Below are positions 25,170-36,889 of a stretch of 64,000 nucleotides of DNA, one piece after another. The position numbers and the translations under genes were made by a program. Below the pieces are notes generated by a model, which saw nothing but the letters and a program-made list of their open reading frames with translations, did not search any database and was not told the DNA's origin. The stretch is from Epiperipatus broadwayi (Eukaryota > Onychophora > Udeonychophora > Euonychophora > Peripatidae). The stretch spans positions 1,112,001 to 1,176,000 of the forward strand of contig JAQFVV010000280.1 of assembly GCA_028023455.1 (NCBI GenBank), in the 5' to 3' direction. How positions within the stretch are numbered: position 1 is the first letter of the stretch; every line of letters begins with the position of its first letter.

Positions 25170-26310
25170 TTACATTCATATCGGCCTTTCAAACCAATTG
25201 TGCAAACGCTTTGCGAGTGTTAAATAATAAATGAATGCCTTCTGATCAATACAAGATATAGAATTTATGCAGGAATAAAAAGAATCCTCTTATTCCTACG
25301 ACTCAAATATTTATATATGAGCAAATCTGAAGTACTTGCACAGAAGGCGTGACGATAGAACGGTCACTTTTAAATTACTATATACAATGTCTGAATGAAT
25401 GACGCGATGAAATTTTCTAGAATTTACTAAACGTCATTCCAACTGAAACTTAATCATATATATAAATAAGCATTTATTTTTATAGCGTCTGCATATAATT
25501 GTAATTTACATTCATATCGGCCTTTCAAACCAATTGTGCAAACGCTTTGCGAGTGTTAAATAATAAATGAATGCCTTCTGATCAATACAAGATATAGAAT
25601 TTATGCAGGAATAAAAAGAATCCTCTTATTCCTACGACTCAAATGTTTATTTATATATATGATTAAGTTTCAGTTGGAATGACGTTTAGTAAATTCTAGA
25701 AAATTTCATCGCGTCATTCATTCAGACATTGTATATAGTAATTTAAAAGTGACCGTTCTATCGTCACGCCTTCTGTGCAAGTACTTCAGATTTGCTCATA
25801 TATAAATATTTGAGTCGTAGGAATAAGAGGATTCTTTGTATTCCTGCATAAATTCTATATCTTGTATTGATCAGAAGGCATTCATTTATTATTTAACACT
25901 CGCAAAGCGTTTGCACAATTGGTTTGAAAGGCCGATATGAATGTAAATTACAATTATATGCAGACGCTATAAAAATAAATGCTTATTTATATAAATGATT
26001 AAGTTTCAGTTGGAATGACGTTTAGTAAATTCTAGAAAATTTCATTGCGTCATTCATTCAGACATTGTATATAGTAATTTAAAAGTGACCGTTCTATCGT
26101 CACGCCTTCTGTGCAAGTACCTCAGATTTGCTCATATATAAATATTTGAGTCGTAGGAATAAGAGGATTCTTTTTATTCCTGCATAAATTCTATATCTTG
26201 TATTGATCAGAAGGCATTACACGCAAAGCGTTTGCACAATTGGTTTGAAAGGCCGATATGAATGTAAATTACAATTATATGCAGATGCTATAAAAATAAA
26301 TGCTTATTTA
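25170..26310. mobile_element. Composite element of 336-bp units, tandem and inverted
   Basis: Four copies of one unit occur: a full plus copy (25171-25506), a partial plus copy (25507 to about 25650), then two minus copies (about 25652-25987 and 25988-26310). The tandem period is 336 bp in both orientations (for example TACATTCATA at 25171 and 25507; GATTAAG at 25661 and 25997). The whole is flanked by TACATTGGTTTAT at 25157-25169 and 26311-26323, a 13-bp target-site duplication. There is no long reading frame. Tandem-plus-inverted terminal units with a 13-bp duplication are typical of Penelope-like or retrozyme-type elements. I did not find an intact hammerhead core in the unit. The copies are almost identical, so this is a young insertion. 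Confidence 0.8.
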
Positions 26311-26459
26311 TACATTGGTTTATGAAATTCTGGAATATAATCATAATTTATTTTTGTATGTATTTGCAATGCGCATTTGTTGTAACAATTATCCTACTTT
26401 TAATTAAGTAAAAGAAAATCTACTATATTTTTTTCTTGATAACAGCCGATAAACACATA

Positions 26460-28320
26460 AATTTCTGAATGCATATCGTTAGCAGTCCATCTATGCTCAT
26501 TTATCATATGACTAATCGTATGGGAATTGCAATGCCAAAATGTATGCAATGGACATTTTCATATTGTTTTGCTTATTTTGATAAGGCCTTCATAATTAAT
26601 CAAAAGGTTTTTTCTTAGTTAATATCAAATTATTTTTTACAACTGAATTTCAAAAACATCCAGATATTTTTCATGTTAGTTTTTCAATCTGTTTGACATT
26701 TTCCTGTGCTAATCTTTTAATTTTTTCTGTGGAGTAAAAATGTTTTTTTTTTTTTTTTACTGAAACCACTGCATATATAATGAAGATGTTCTTTTATAAT
26801 TGAAGATTAACTGTTGTTATACTTACAATATTACGATCATATTTTCGGAATATAGGTGAATTTTTTTTTGACTTTATGTTTCGTTCATGAGTGTATGTGG
26901 CATTTCTGTATAATAATCTTGGCAGAATAATTTGCTTTATATAATTGTTTTAATTGAAACAATCACACCTCTAGAAAGAAATACCATGTTTTTAAAATTG
27001 TTAACTATAGTAATAGCATATTAGAAATGATACTACATCTCAACATCCAAATCTGCTTTTCTGTCAACATATAATCAACTTATTTAAACTCATCCATATT
27101 CTCAATCTGTTAACTATCCAAATGAAATATTGGTGAAATTTTTTTTTTGCTCATTGACTGATAACGTATCTGAATTTTTTTCAATATTAATTACTAAACT
27201 TAGTAAACCCTTTAGAAATTGCTTCAAATCAATTTAGAAATCTTAATTACTAAACTTAGTAAACCCTTTAGAAATTGCTTCAAATCAATTTAGAAATCTC
27301 ACTATCATTTCCATATTACAACTTGTTATCTATTTCACGAAACCATAAAATGTTTCAAGATCACAGTTATGAAAATGGAAAACATTCATGTTTAGCCACA
27401 GTTTTTATTTTACCACCAGCAATAATACTTTTATCTTATTGTAGAATGATGATAGTTTCAAACATTACCACAAACTATCTCATTTAACAAAATCAAATGC
27501 TTTGACCAAAATGATAAAGCACACTTTAAGCCATGATACATTTTTGAATCTGCTTGAAATCTATAATGCTCTTTGATTATATTAAGTCACATCAATAATC
27601 TCTTATCTTTTTAATAAAATTTTTGAAAGTACTTTTGCCATAGTAAATAGTAATTATTTAAAATAATTGTAAGGATTCATTTATTTCAAAAAACTTTTAG
27701 TACTTATGAAGTTAATATTCCATCACCCAATTTCATAATTTTTTCAAGAATCCCATTAGGATCTACAGCAGTCGTGTCCAGATTTTTTTTGTGATTATGC
27801 ATCATAATGTGATTAAAATAAATGTACATATGTACTCAAATACTATGTCAAATATCCAACTAGTTATTTGTTTCCCTCCTTTTACTTTTATAATAAAAAA
27901 TAAAAGAACATCAATGATGTATTATTACTTATATACATATATATTCTATATTAGAATTAGCAAACTTAGAACCTGCTCAACAATTTTAAAAGATTCTGAA
28001 TGGATAGCTGCATATTATTTAATGTCTCTTGCTTATCTGTGGGGATGGATATCATGAACATTATGCATGGACTTTTTTTTTTGCTTATCACCTTTCAGTA
28101 ATATTTGATCTGTTGTTCAAAACATGCCTTTGTGTCCAAGATGGCCCAGAAACATCAAAATCTACCCCTGATCTACAGAATTTCATTTTTAATATTACAA
28201 AGAGCCATTTTAACCTCTTCAAGCTGGATATCTTTGTCAAATCTAAACTCATTGTTGATATAGTGATTAAAAAATATTGCCAATGCCATCCAATGATTTA
28301 ATAGGATTATGACAGCATTT
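26460..28320 (-). pseudogene. LINE reverse transcriptase relic, related to 20950-22450
   Basis: Nucleotide similarity to 20950-22450 is visible, for example CAATGCCAA.A.TGTATG..TGACAT and AAGGCCT at 26485-26620 against 21020-21120. Minus-strand translation of 28080-28300 gives DIQLEEVKMALCNIKN and FWAILDTKACFEQQI in different frames, typical of the region upstream of LINE RT. It contains a 56-bp tandem duplication at 27187-27298. It is dead by many stops. Confidence 0.55.
27187..27298. repeat. 56-bp tandem duplication
   Basis: TTAATTACTAAACTTAGTAA begins both copies (27187 and 27243). The copies are identical over the unit, so the duplication is recent compared with the LINE relic that contains it. 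Confidence 0.85.
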
Positions 28321-28849
28321 TTCTTTTCCAGATCTGTGTATTTCAACAAAGCAAAAAAAAAAAAAGATCATAGGCAATGAACAACCATTTCATTTGCAGT
28401 TTTAATCCATCAATAATTCCTAAGTTTTTTTGTCAGTCAGTGAATTCTACCTTTAAATTCCCATATTATTTAATAAAACTCTGTATTTATTTTATTGTAA
28501 GCACTTTTAAGCTATATATTTGTTTTTAATCAAGTCATTAATGCTACAATCACTGTCATATTGAATCCAATAACAAATTAAAACCTATATCCATATTATC
28601 TTTTTTCCAAGATAATTCTGTGCCTTAGTAATATGATCACTTTTGGTGTTCAGCAGCTTTTGAAACTTAACAAGAGTAGGAGTTACTTTTAAAACAATGA
28701 AAATTGATTATCTAGTTATTTGTTTAGAATACAGTCATGCCATTGTGATTTGAAATTTTTTATAATATTAATCTGAAGTCTGTCCATCAATTTTTTTCAC
28801 TTTTAAGTTTTTGTATAATATTGACTTCTTTTACAATCTGGCTTCTAAT

Positions 28850-31800
28850 TGTAACATAAAGTCATTGTTTTGAGCATGAATATATTTAAGTTTCTTTATA
28901 CTGATTTTTCTGTCTAAATTCAGATATTGTGTAAGAATCAGTAATTTCAGACTGTTTGAATATGCAAAGTTAATATTGTTTTTTTCCAGTAATTTTGGCT
29001 ATAGTAAATTGTTTCTATAAATACATATGTTAATAATTGCCAAAAAGTAGATTTTTTTTGCTATTGAAGCTGTGACATCATGCAACATGATATAAAAGCT
29101 GACTTTTACCTGAACTTTCTGAATCTGATACTAGAATATAACACTGGTGAAGTGAACACAGATATTGTTGTGCATATATATTTGTATGTGCTCACAAGAA
29201 CATAAATAATTATTGACTGTAAGTATATATAAAATGTTTTATTTTTAATTCATTTGCTATTAGTTATTTTGATTATCAGCTCACAGTTGAGATGGTTTTC
29301 ACTTTTGGTTAATGATGCATATTTGTTTTATTACAAATATGCTTTTACATTTCTTAAATATTATTTAATATATATAAATATATAGGTAAAAGGTAGATAC
29401 ATATATAAATCTTTGTGTATGTATATATTTATACAATAGTTCGGAAACAGATGTTAGCTTGCATCATTGACTGTATGCACACCCATGGTATGCACCCCAT
29501 TTCAACTAGATCTCTGTTTGAAAAGTCACATTTCAATTTGTATATAGAATAAAAGATGCAAAAGATGTATTTATTTATATTTCATATTGATTGTTTTATT
29601 ATTGAAATATAACAAAAAAAATAAAAAATGCAAATGGAAGTTCAAACTTCAATCGTGATGAATAATGTATACATGTTTATGTTTGTGTATGTAAATCTTC
29701 GATCTCTAGCTTTTGCCTTTTCTTCTGCATTCTAAAAGTGGTAAGAGATATAGTAATGGTCATGATCTGAATTCTTTAATCTCAATATATAATTTTCGTT
29801 TCTTTTGTAGTTTGTTCCTGAACTTCTTTCACAACTCCACAACAATGCAAATTAATAAAACTTTTGCTTTGTATCTTTAGAGGAAAGATCCAAGATACTT
29901 TTCATGTAAGATTAATTATTCTTCAGTAGATCTAGTTTATCTAAAGATACACTGTATTAACCATTATAAAAGTTTATTTGCGAACTGTCATGGTCCTGTA
30001 GTTTAATACAAACATTCCAATAAACTATGGCCTTGTTCTAATTTCTTTGTGTAAAAATCATAATACTTATGAAATCAGATTTATTATTGACTATTTACTT
30101 TCCAAAATATTGCTCGACAATTATGATTAGGTCTTTCAATATTGAGTAGAAGATATGGAAAATCATTAGACAAAACATAATATAAGTAATGGGATATTTT
30201 AACCTTTCATCAAAACTTATTATTCAAAAGCCACCAAATAGCCAACTAAGGAAAATTATTCTTTTATCATCTGTAATATCAATCAAAAACAGCAATAACA
30301 AATGAAGGTGAATTCAATTCTTTTTTGGGATGCCTAGAGTCAACGGAATGCTTCAGGAATAGAACTTTGTTTCACTTCTGCTTCATTTTTAAGGCTATTT
30401 ACCATTAAATTGTCTGCATTCTTTGGTTTTTGGGTAATTATTATTTACTTAAAGGACGATTATACTCATTGAATTATATCAATATTGTTTCAGCTGCCTG
30501 TTCTTAGTAATCTGACACTATTTCAAAATAGTAGTTTCATTTTATGTAAATGGGTGTCCAAAGACTAAAATTCAATTATATTTGTGTATCTGCAATTATT
30601 TTTTATTGAATTTACTATATTTTAAATATGCTTTTCAAATGGAAGTAAAATCATAATTTTAGGAATTTTCACATGTATAATTAATAATATATTACAATAT
30701 TATTAATATAGCTTAAAAAAAAACATTAATCAAAATTCTTATACTTTGAGAATTTTATTGTCCAGATAAAGTTATGAAAGTCATTTTTAGCCTTTAGTAA
30801 CCACCAGATTATCAATTATTTAACAAGTAATTACACAATTTTTTATTAGTAATTATAAAAATGGAGTATTTAAGAAAAACTGAATTAAAAGTTAGTTCTT
30901 ATGCTTGAAAAACATGACTACCAGTTTCGGAAATGGTATTAAATAACATGCAAAATGAGATATCAAGTATAGGGTGATCATTTTTATGCCAATTTGAATA
31001 AAAAGCTCATAGAATGCTACATGATTAAAACTTACATGGTTTAGGTTTAGCTAATTCATGATAAACAATTTAATAACTTTAATGAAAACATACTGTAGTT
31101 AATCATTAAAAAGTATTAAATCTAATTGTTAAATAGAAAAGGAGTGGAAAAATCCAACACATACTGAATAAGCTGACTTGCATTTAAAAATAATTCCAAC
31201 TTCTCATTTTTGAAAATAAAGAAATCTGATTGGCATGTGAGATGTGTGGGTACATGGATTTTTTTATTGATTAAACTAACCTGCTTCTAAACAAGGAGAC
31301 GAAGGGTTACAAAATAAATAATCAGTATATATTTATAGATTTGATGTAAAAATAAATATATATTTTAAATTCTTTTATATTATTAAAAATAAATTTAATA
31401 TGCTGAAAATATTTTTATATAGTAAAATTAGATATTAAAATTAATATTTATTTAACTATCAGAAGAGTGTGAATAAAAATATTAGAGATTTATAACAAAG
31501 AAATATTGTTGAATTTATTTCTACATGTTTGTTAATATTTATAAAATTTGCTAATCCACAACATTCCAAGAAATCAAGGGTGCTAATTGAATGGTTTTCT
31601 ATCCATTAGTCCAGATATATTTATTTAATTGTATATACATCAATGATGATTAGATTTTATTATTTGGTTGTAGCATTCTATTGCCTAATTATTCTATATA
31701 TCTCTGCACAGAAAACTTGATATATGTACAACATGTATACAGATAGAATGTCTACAAGATAATCAGGCACTTATGTAAAATATTAATAAAATATAAGTGA

Positions 31801-32583
31801 TAACTACAAATGAAAAACATTGCTATATTCATGATACTCTTAAATAATGGGGTTTATTAGTAGAAATAGAATTGATGATGGTAATATTCATATTGTTATA
31901 GCATTTCTTTACTTATGTTTCTTGCTATATGCTTTTTTCGTTACACAAACACGTACTTATACATATATTTATTTATTTATTTTGAGTTTTAAAAAACGGT
32001 TTCTTTTTTAATACAGATTTTTCTAAATCTTATTAAAATTAGTGTTAATTGAAACAAGATTTTTTTATTTATTAGTTATGTCCAAAACTTTAGACAACTC
32101 TTATTGGCTATATAGTAATTATTTTTTTCTTTCAAATTTATATTATTGCCTTAGATAAAACTTGTTTTATTTAATATTTTGCAATAAAAGTGATATTAAT
32201 AGAGGTTGATCAAATTAATGTATTAGATATCCATAAATTTTAATATAATATTAATTAGAAATAAAATTAAGAAATGAACTTTAAAAGAAATGTTGATTAT
32301 ATAACATTTTTTATTTAAATGAAATTTGGATGTAAAATGTGTGATTATGGACTCACACAAATATATTTGATTGTTTTAAAAATTTAGAAGCAGATAAAGT
32401 AGCAATAAAATTATTACAACAAAATCAGAACCATTGAAAATATATATATATTTTAATCATTTAATAATTTTTTTTTTGTAAATAAATGAATTTACAAAAA
32501 GCTTTTAAAAGATTGCAATTACTATCTTTAATAAATTTATTTTTTCTGTTTTAATTTATTTTAAATATTTTATAATATTCTAG
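28850..32583. other. AT-rich intronic stretch without recognised elements
   Basis: This is AT-rich sequence with stops in all frames, short AT microsatellites (near 29370 and 32445) and no repeats or homology that I can identify by eye. It ends at the acceptor of the third RALGAPA exon. Confidence 0.6.
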
Positions 32584-32739
32584 GTTGATCTGCAGAATCA
32601 TACTGGTTTTATCGGGGGTTTAGCTCGGAATAAAAGTACTGGTGAAACAGCTCCATATTATGCTACATCTTGTTATGAAGTTGTTTTTCATGTTTCAACT
32701 AGAATGCCAACATTTAATGATGACTCTATGACGAAAAAG
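32584..32739 (+). CDS. RALGAPA1: RALGAPA internal exon (Rap-GAP domain, central part)
   Basis: This is the third recognised exon of the Ral-GAP alpha subunit. The acceptor TTCTAG precedes 32584 and the donor GTAATG starts at 32740. It holds exactly 52 codons in phase 0. It begins [13 protein letters not shown], continues [13 protein letters not shown], and ends FHVSTRMP then DDSMTKK, all diagnostic of the RALGAPA Rap-GAP domain. In this family the next residues include the Gly-Asn-Asp motif holding the catalytic asparagine thumb, so the catalytic residue is not in this exon. No exon with that motif was found by eye in 32740-64000. Codon use is AT-rich like its surroundings and there are no stops or frameshifts, so the gene looks intact here. 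Confidence 0.95.
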
Positions 32740-33244
32740 GTAATGATATTTTACAAATTTTATTTTTTCTTGTGAATGTATGTATACCTATGAAAATCTT
32801 TTAATTAATATATTGTACCTATATTGATATAGGCACATATAATTTTATCTAAAATTATATTATTAAAATAATCGTTCATAAAAGAAAACATAAAATTAAA
32901 CGTTGAAGAGTTTATTGCAGTTTGTTTTAGAAAAAAGATAAGAATTAAATAGTTTTCTACCGTTAGTTTTTGAAATAAAAAAGCTACAATTAATTAATCA
33001 AAAGGGGGGAGGGGGAGTCTTGGTTTGAGAAATGAAACTAAGGGTTATAAAAGGAAGTAAAGAGTTTTTATTAGTATTCGTAAAAATATAATTTAAAAAG
33101 TTAAAACATACAAATCTCTTTTCATTCAAGTTTAATTAAAGAAAAAATAATGTTAAAACTTAATAGTAAATTGTATTAAAAATATATGTGCGATTTGTAA
33201 ATAAATAAAATGTATGCGAAATAAAAGAAGATTATCATTAAAAA

Positions 33245-34364
33245 CCACGGCAATGGCTATTAATAAAATAAAACAACACGTTTTATTGCATGGCTATTAC
33301 TAATTAAGCAATCTTCCAAAACACGTTTATCAAATGATTACCATTGGAATTTGACAACAGATCTTTGCCGGAGATATTAGAAAGACAACAAGGCGCAGGT
33401 ATAAATAGACCTTTTTTTTATCGGACAATTCATTCCACAAATTAATTGAGTTGAGACAATCAGTTCACAAAGTTATTGAGAGAGTGCAGTTCGGAAATTA
33501 ATTGAGCAGTTAACAAACAAAATGCAGTGTTGAGAAGTTCTTGGGAACGCACGTTTATCTCCAGCCCAGATGTCCGAGAAAACAGCAGATCTGCCCGTGA
33601 AATAATGTCAGCTTAACATCTTAGAAAATCTCCGTCAGTATCTATTTGTCTCCGATGGTAATAATCGTGAAAATCAGGAAACTCAGCAAGGAAACGTCCC
33701 AGCCGGCTGGAAGCATTCATACTGGAACCATTCATACTGGAAGAAACAACAAACAAGAAGAAAACAAAGTGTTAAATCTACGTTCAAAATCCTAGGTAAA
33801 ACATTTGCTTATTTCGTTTATACTGTAATAGCCATTGCATTGCTTTAATTCATACGAATCTTTCAAGAGTCTAATTATATGAACTCTATATCATACATAA
33901 ATGAACTATTGATGTGTGTGATTAAATTTCAAATGCTATGTCGTCCTTTATTATCATTATTATGTGTGTACATGAGTTAATATGTGCGTGGTCATTATAT
34001 CAATATTTATTAGTTAAATTAGAGTGTTCTGTTATTAAATCTATAGGGATATTTAAACCATTTAGAAATGTTAATTTAAAATATGCGTGTCTTTTATTAG
34101 AATTATAAAATGTTTAAATTTAGTAAATAAATGTTAGTTAATAAATTATCTTTAAAATTAAACTTTATTTGTCGGTCAATTCTTTTTATCAAATTCTTTT
34201 ATCAACTCCTTTTACAATTCTTTTATCAAGTCTTTTAACCACTAATTAAGTATAATCCATTAGTGATTACAAACAACTGAGCTAGTCGTGGATTTAGGCG
34301 TTGAGCTAGTGGCCAATGTTCAAAGTGCGTTGTCTATTCTTTTAGTATTCTTTTAGAATAAGCA
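33245..34364 (+). mobile_element. LTR of a gypsy-type retrotransposon
   Basis: The right end is defined by CA at 34363-34364, followed by the primer-binding site. A TATA box (TATAAATAG, 33400-33408) is followed by a GC-richer region (33410-33760) as in an LTR R-U5. The left end is approximate. Only about 180 bp of internal sequence follows (to about 34560), and there is no second LTR, so this is a truncated element. Confidence 0.6.
33400..33408 (+). promoter_or_regulatory. TATA box of the 33.2-kb LTR
   Basis: TATAAATAG sits within the GC-richer part of the LTR, in the right place for retroelement transcription. Confidence 0.6.
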
Positions 34365-34366
34365 GC

Positions 34367-34378
34367 TGGCGCCCGTGG
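34367..34378 (+). promoter_or_regulatory. Primer-binding site, TGGCGCCCGTGG
   Basis: TGGCGCCC two bases after the CA end of the LTR is the usual form of a tRNA primer-binding site in Ty3/gypsy elements. It marks the start of internal sequence. Confidence 0.65.
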
Positions 34379-34809
34379 TTATACACAAACAAAAAAGTTC
34401 TTTGGACGTGGTGTTCAACTCAACAGCCGAGAAGAAGCTATGTCCTGGAAATGTAACGCTAGTTATATACTTCATAGCTATCGTTTGGGCATACATACTC
34501 TCCGAGTATGTTCTTCTCTGCCTAAGAGGCCGATAGTTCGAATACACATATTCGAACTCGGTTCAATATATATACAAAAACACATCTGAATAAAAAAAAA
34601 TCCTGCATCTTTTTCATAAATACAATATCTAAAAAGCAGGTGATTAAAGATTTTATATATTTATGAATTTAGGTTATGTATTGTAACTAACTTATTTAGT
34701 AAAGATTGAATAATATTTATAAAAAAAATTAGGGATGGTTTTATATTGTTTAAATGTAGTTAGATTCTAAATTCTATTTAGAAATAAAAAACACTTTCAA
34801 AAGGTTATA

Positions 34810-35725
34810 CACCTGGGTCTTGTTTTATGCAGTAGATAGGTTTCTCAGAAAACGCGCACAAAAGAAATCGCACAAAAATAAACTTAACTTACCTTGAAAA
34901 ATGGGGGTTAGATTCCTGTAATTTTCAGAAATTGACATAAAAGGAAAGCAACAAGAAAAAAATACTTTAAAATTCGCATTAAAAAAATAAGGAAATAAAG
35001 TATAACTAATAAAAAATTTCAAATATTTGAAAAAAATTAATACAAGAGAAACTTTTTTTACTTTTTTTTATTAACTCCAGTATTTAATTTTACATTTTGT
35101 CATACATATTTTAATCATTACCGCTATTTGACAATATGCATTCGTTTGTGAACTGGTAGGAAATCAGATTCGTGACAAGATGTACAACTAGCGCCACTTT
35201 CAGTCTTGTGCTGTGTTAATGGTTTTCTGTTTTTTTTTTTTTTTAAAAATGAGGACGCAATCAAAACAAAAAGATTATACATTATCATTAGAAAGATTAT
35301 TTTCAGTTTACAAAATCAATAAAATCTTCGTTATTATTTATTTTAAAAATTTAAAAAAATATTTATTTCTGTTAATATCTAACAAAATACATTTTAAAAG
35401 TTTAAAATTTTTGAATATTTATTGCGATATTTTTATACATAGGTATAAATCTATTATTATTATTTACTCATTAGTATAAGTAGGTTATTTAAATAGAAGC
35501 TAAGATTCTAAATACAGTTTCAGACCATATTCACGTTAGCTGCTAATATAATGTTATATTTTTGAAAAAAAAAAATAAGTATTTCAAGTCAAAATAAGTT
35601 ATTAATAATTTAAATTTCTTGCTATCTAATAAATATAGTGAAATATGAAAAATATTAAGAAGAAACATGATTCGCATAACTTCAAAATCGCATTAAAATA
35701 ATCCGCATAAAACGAGACCCAGGTG
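34810..35725. mobile_element. Tigger/pogo-like non-autonomous TIR element
   Basis: This 916-bp element has terminal inverted repeats matching at 20 of 21 positions: CACCTGGGTCTTGTTTTATGC at 34810-34830, and its complement with one change (GCATAAAACGAGACCCAGGTG) at 35705-35725. TA flanks both ends (34808-34809 and 35726-35727), as expected for the Tc1/mariner superfamily. Subterminal GCGCAC/TCGCAC and CGCATT motifs near both ends resemble Tigger-type ends. No transposase frame remains; the interior is AT-rich. Confidence 0.78.
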
Positions 35726-36739
35726 TATTATCAAGCATTTAGAAATGAAAAGCAGAAAATTAATTTTTGTGCCAGAATAAGAAATATCTTCAGATAAGAT
35801 TTTTAATAAAATTTTAAATTTTGTTTTGGTTATTTTAAAACAATAAAAAAATTGAAATGTTATAATTATTTTAGAAAAAAATGTTTAGAGAAATGTGGAA
35901 AGATATTTGATAGATTAAATTGTATTATAAAATAAATATTTTGGAACTGAAGGTTATGTAGAAGAATATTAAAATTTGGGGATTATGCTTCCCACAGAAC
36001 TTGTGTTTGCCACATTGGCTATTAAATTTTACTTTTAAATCAGATGAGTATAGCTACCACGAGTGATTCTTAACTTGTTGATAAAATTCTGGTAATTTGT
36101 AGGAAAATATATGTGTTTGATTATAGATGATCAAAAATGAGACCCTATTTCTATTCTATGCTTTAGTTCATGTATCTAAAAATTGATGGAAAAAAAAAAA
36201 TATATTAAATATTTGTCAATTAAAATAGAAATAGAAAGGAATAGGAGAGATTTATAGTCATGTAAAAAAATATTGTTGATTTATTGGTGGTTTTATATTT
36301 GAAGATAGAGCATAAATTTAAGTGTGGGGTGAGACATTATTTAGTAACAGATGACTATCAACTACAGGTTGTCAGTGAAGTTTTATTTTTAATTATTCTA
36401 TTTTTGTACTTTAATTAGTTTACTTAAAAAGTAATACCAGTATAATGTGAATATATATATATATGTCATGTTCAAAAATATCAGCTTTCTCACTCATATA
36501 TATATATTCAATTAGAGACATAGGTAGAGGGTATTTATTTTTCATTTTAAGATTATAATTTTTAATTTTTTGACAGCAACTAATTGAAAATTTAATATAA
36601 TTATGTAAATAATTTTTTGTACAGGAAAAAAAAAATCTTGAATTGTTGGTATCATGAAATACTAAAAGAAAAAAAAAATTAAACCACTAAACATCACATG
36701 ATCACCATTTCTTATGTTTGCTCGTAACTGTTATTAAAA

Positions 36740-36889
36740 CAGGCAAAACTCTCCATACAGCTAGAAACTAGTCTGGGGATATTGGATGAGTAGGCACTAG
36801 ATAGTGATTTTATGCACAAGCCTTCTGCCATCCATTGATTACTCTGGCTTGCCCCTGAGTGGCACTATTGTATTGGAGAGTTTTGCCTG
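36740..36889. mobile_element. 150-bp MITE
   Basis: Terminal inverted repeats are CAGGCAAAACTCTCCATACA at the left and the complement of CAGGCAAAACTCTCCAATACA at the right. Pairing may extend outward through TTATTAAAA. A copy of the same family occurs twice, head to head, at 52590-52914. The target-site duplication is not clear, so the superfamily is not assigned. Confidence 0.75.

Larger units (their letters stand above)
11871..32583 (+). other. RALGAPA intron (about 20.7 kb)
   Basis: This intron runs from a GTAAGA donor to a TTCTAG acceptor. It has accumulated several retroelement relics, most on the strand opposite to the gene. They are an RTE-type LINE (15.3-17.7 kb), a Penelope-like element (17.7-19.6 kb), further LINE pieces (20.4-23.6 and 26.5-28.3 kb) and an inverted tandem element (25.2-26.3 kb). 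The stretches 11.9-14.5 kb and 28.9-32.58 kb are AT-rich sequence with homopolymer runs in which I see no gene. Confidence 0.8.

Noticed and set aside
25170-26310. Direct and inverted repeats with regular spacing considered as a CRISPR-like array.
   Set aside because: There are only four long copies with no spacers, in an animal intron, flanked by a target-site duplication.
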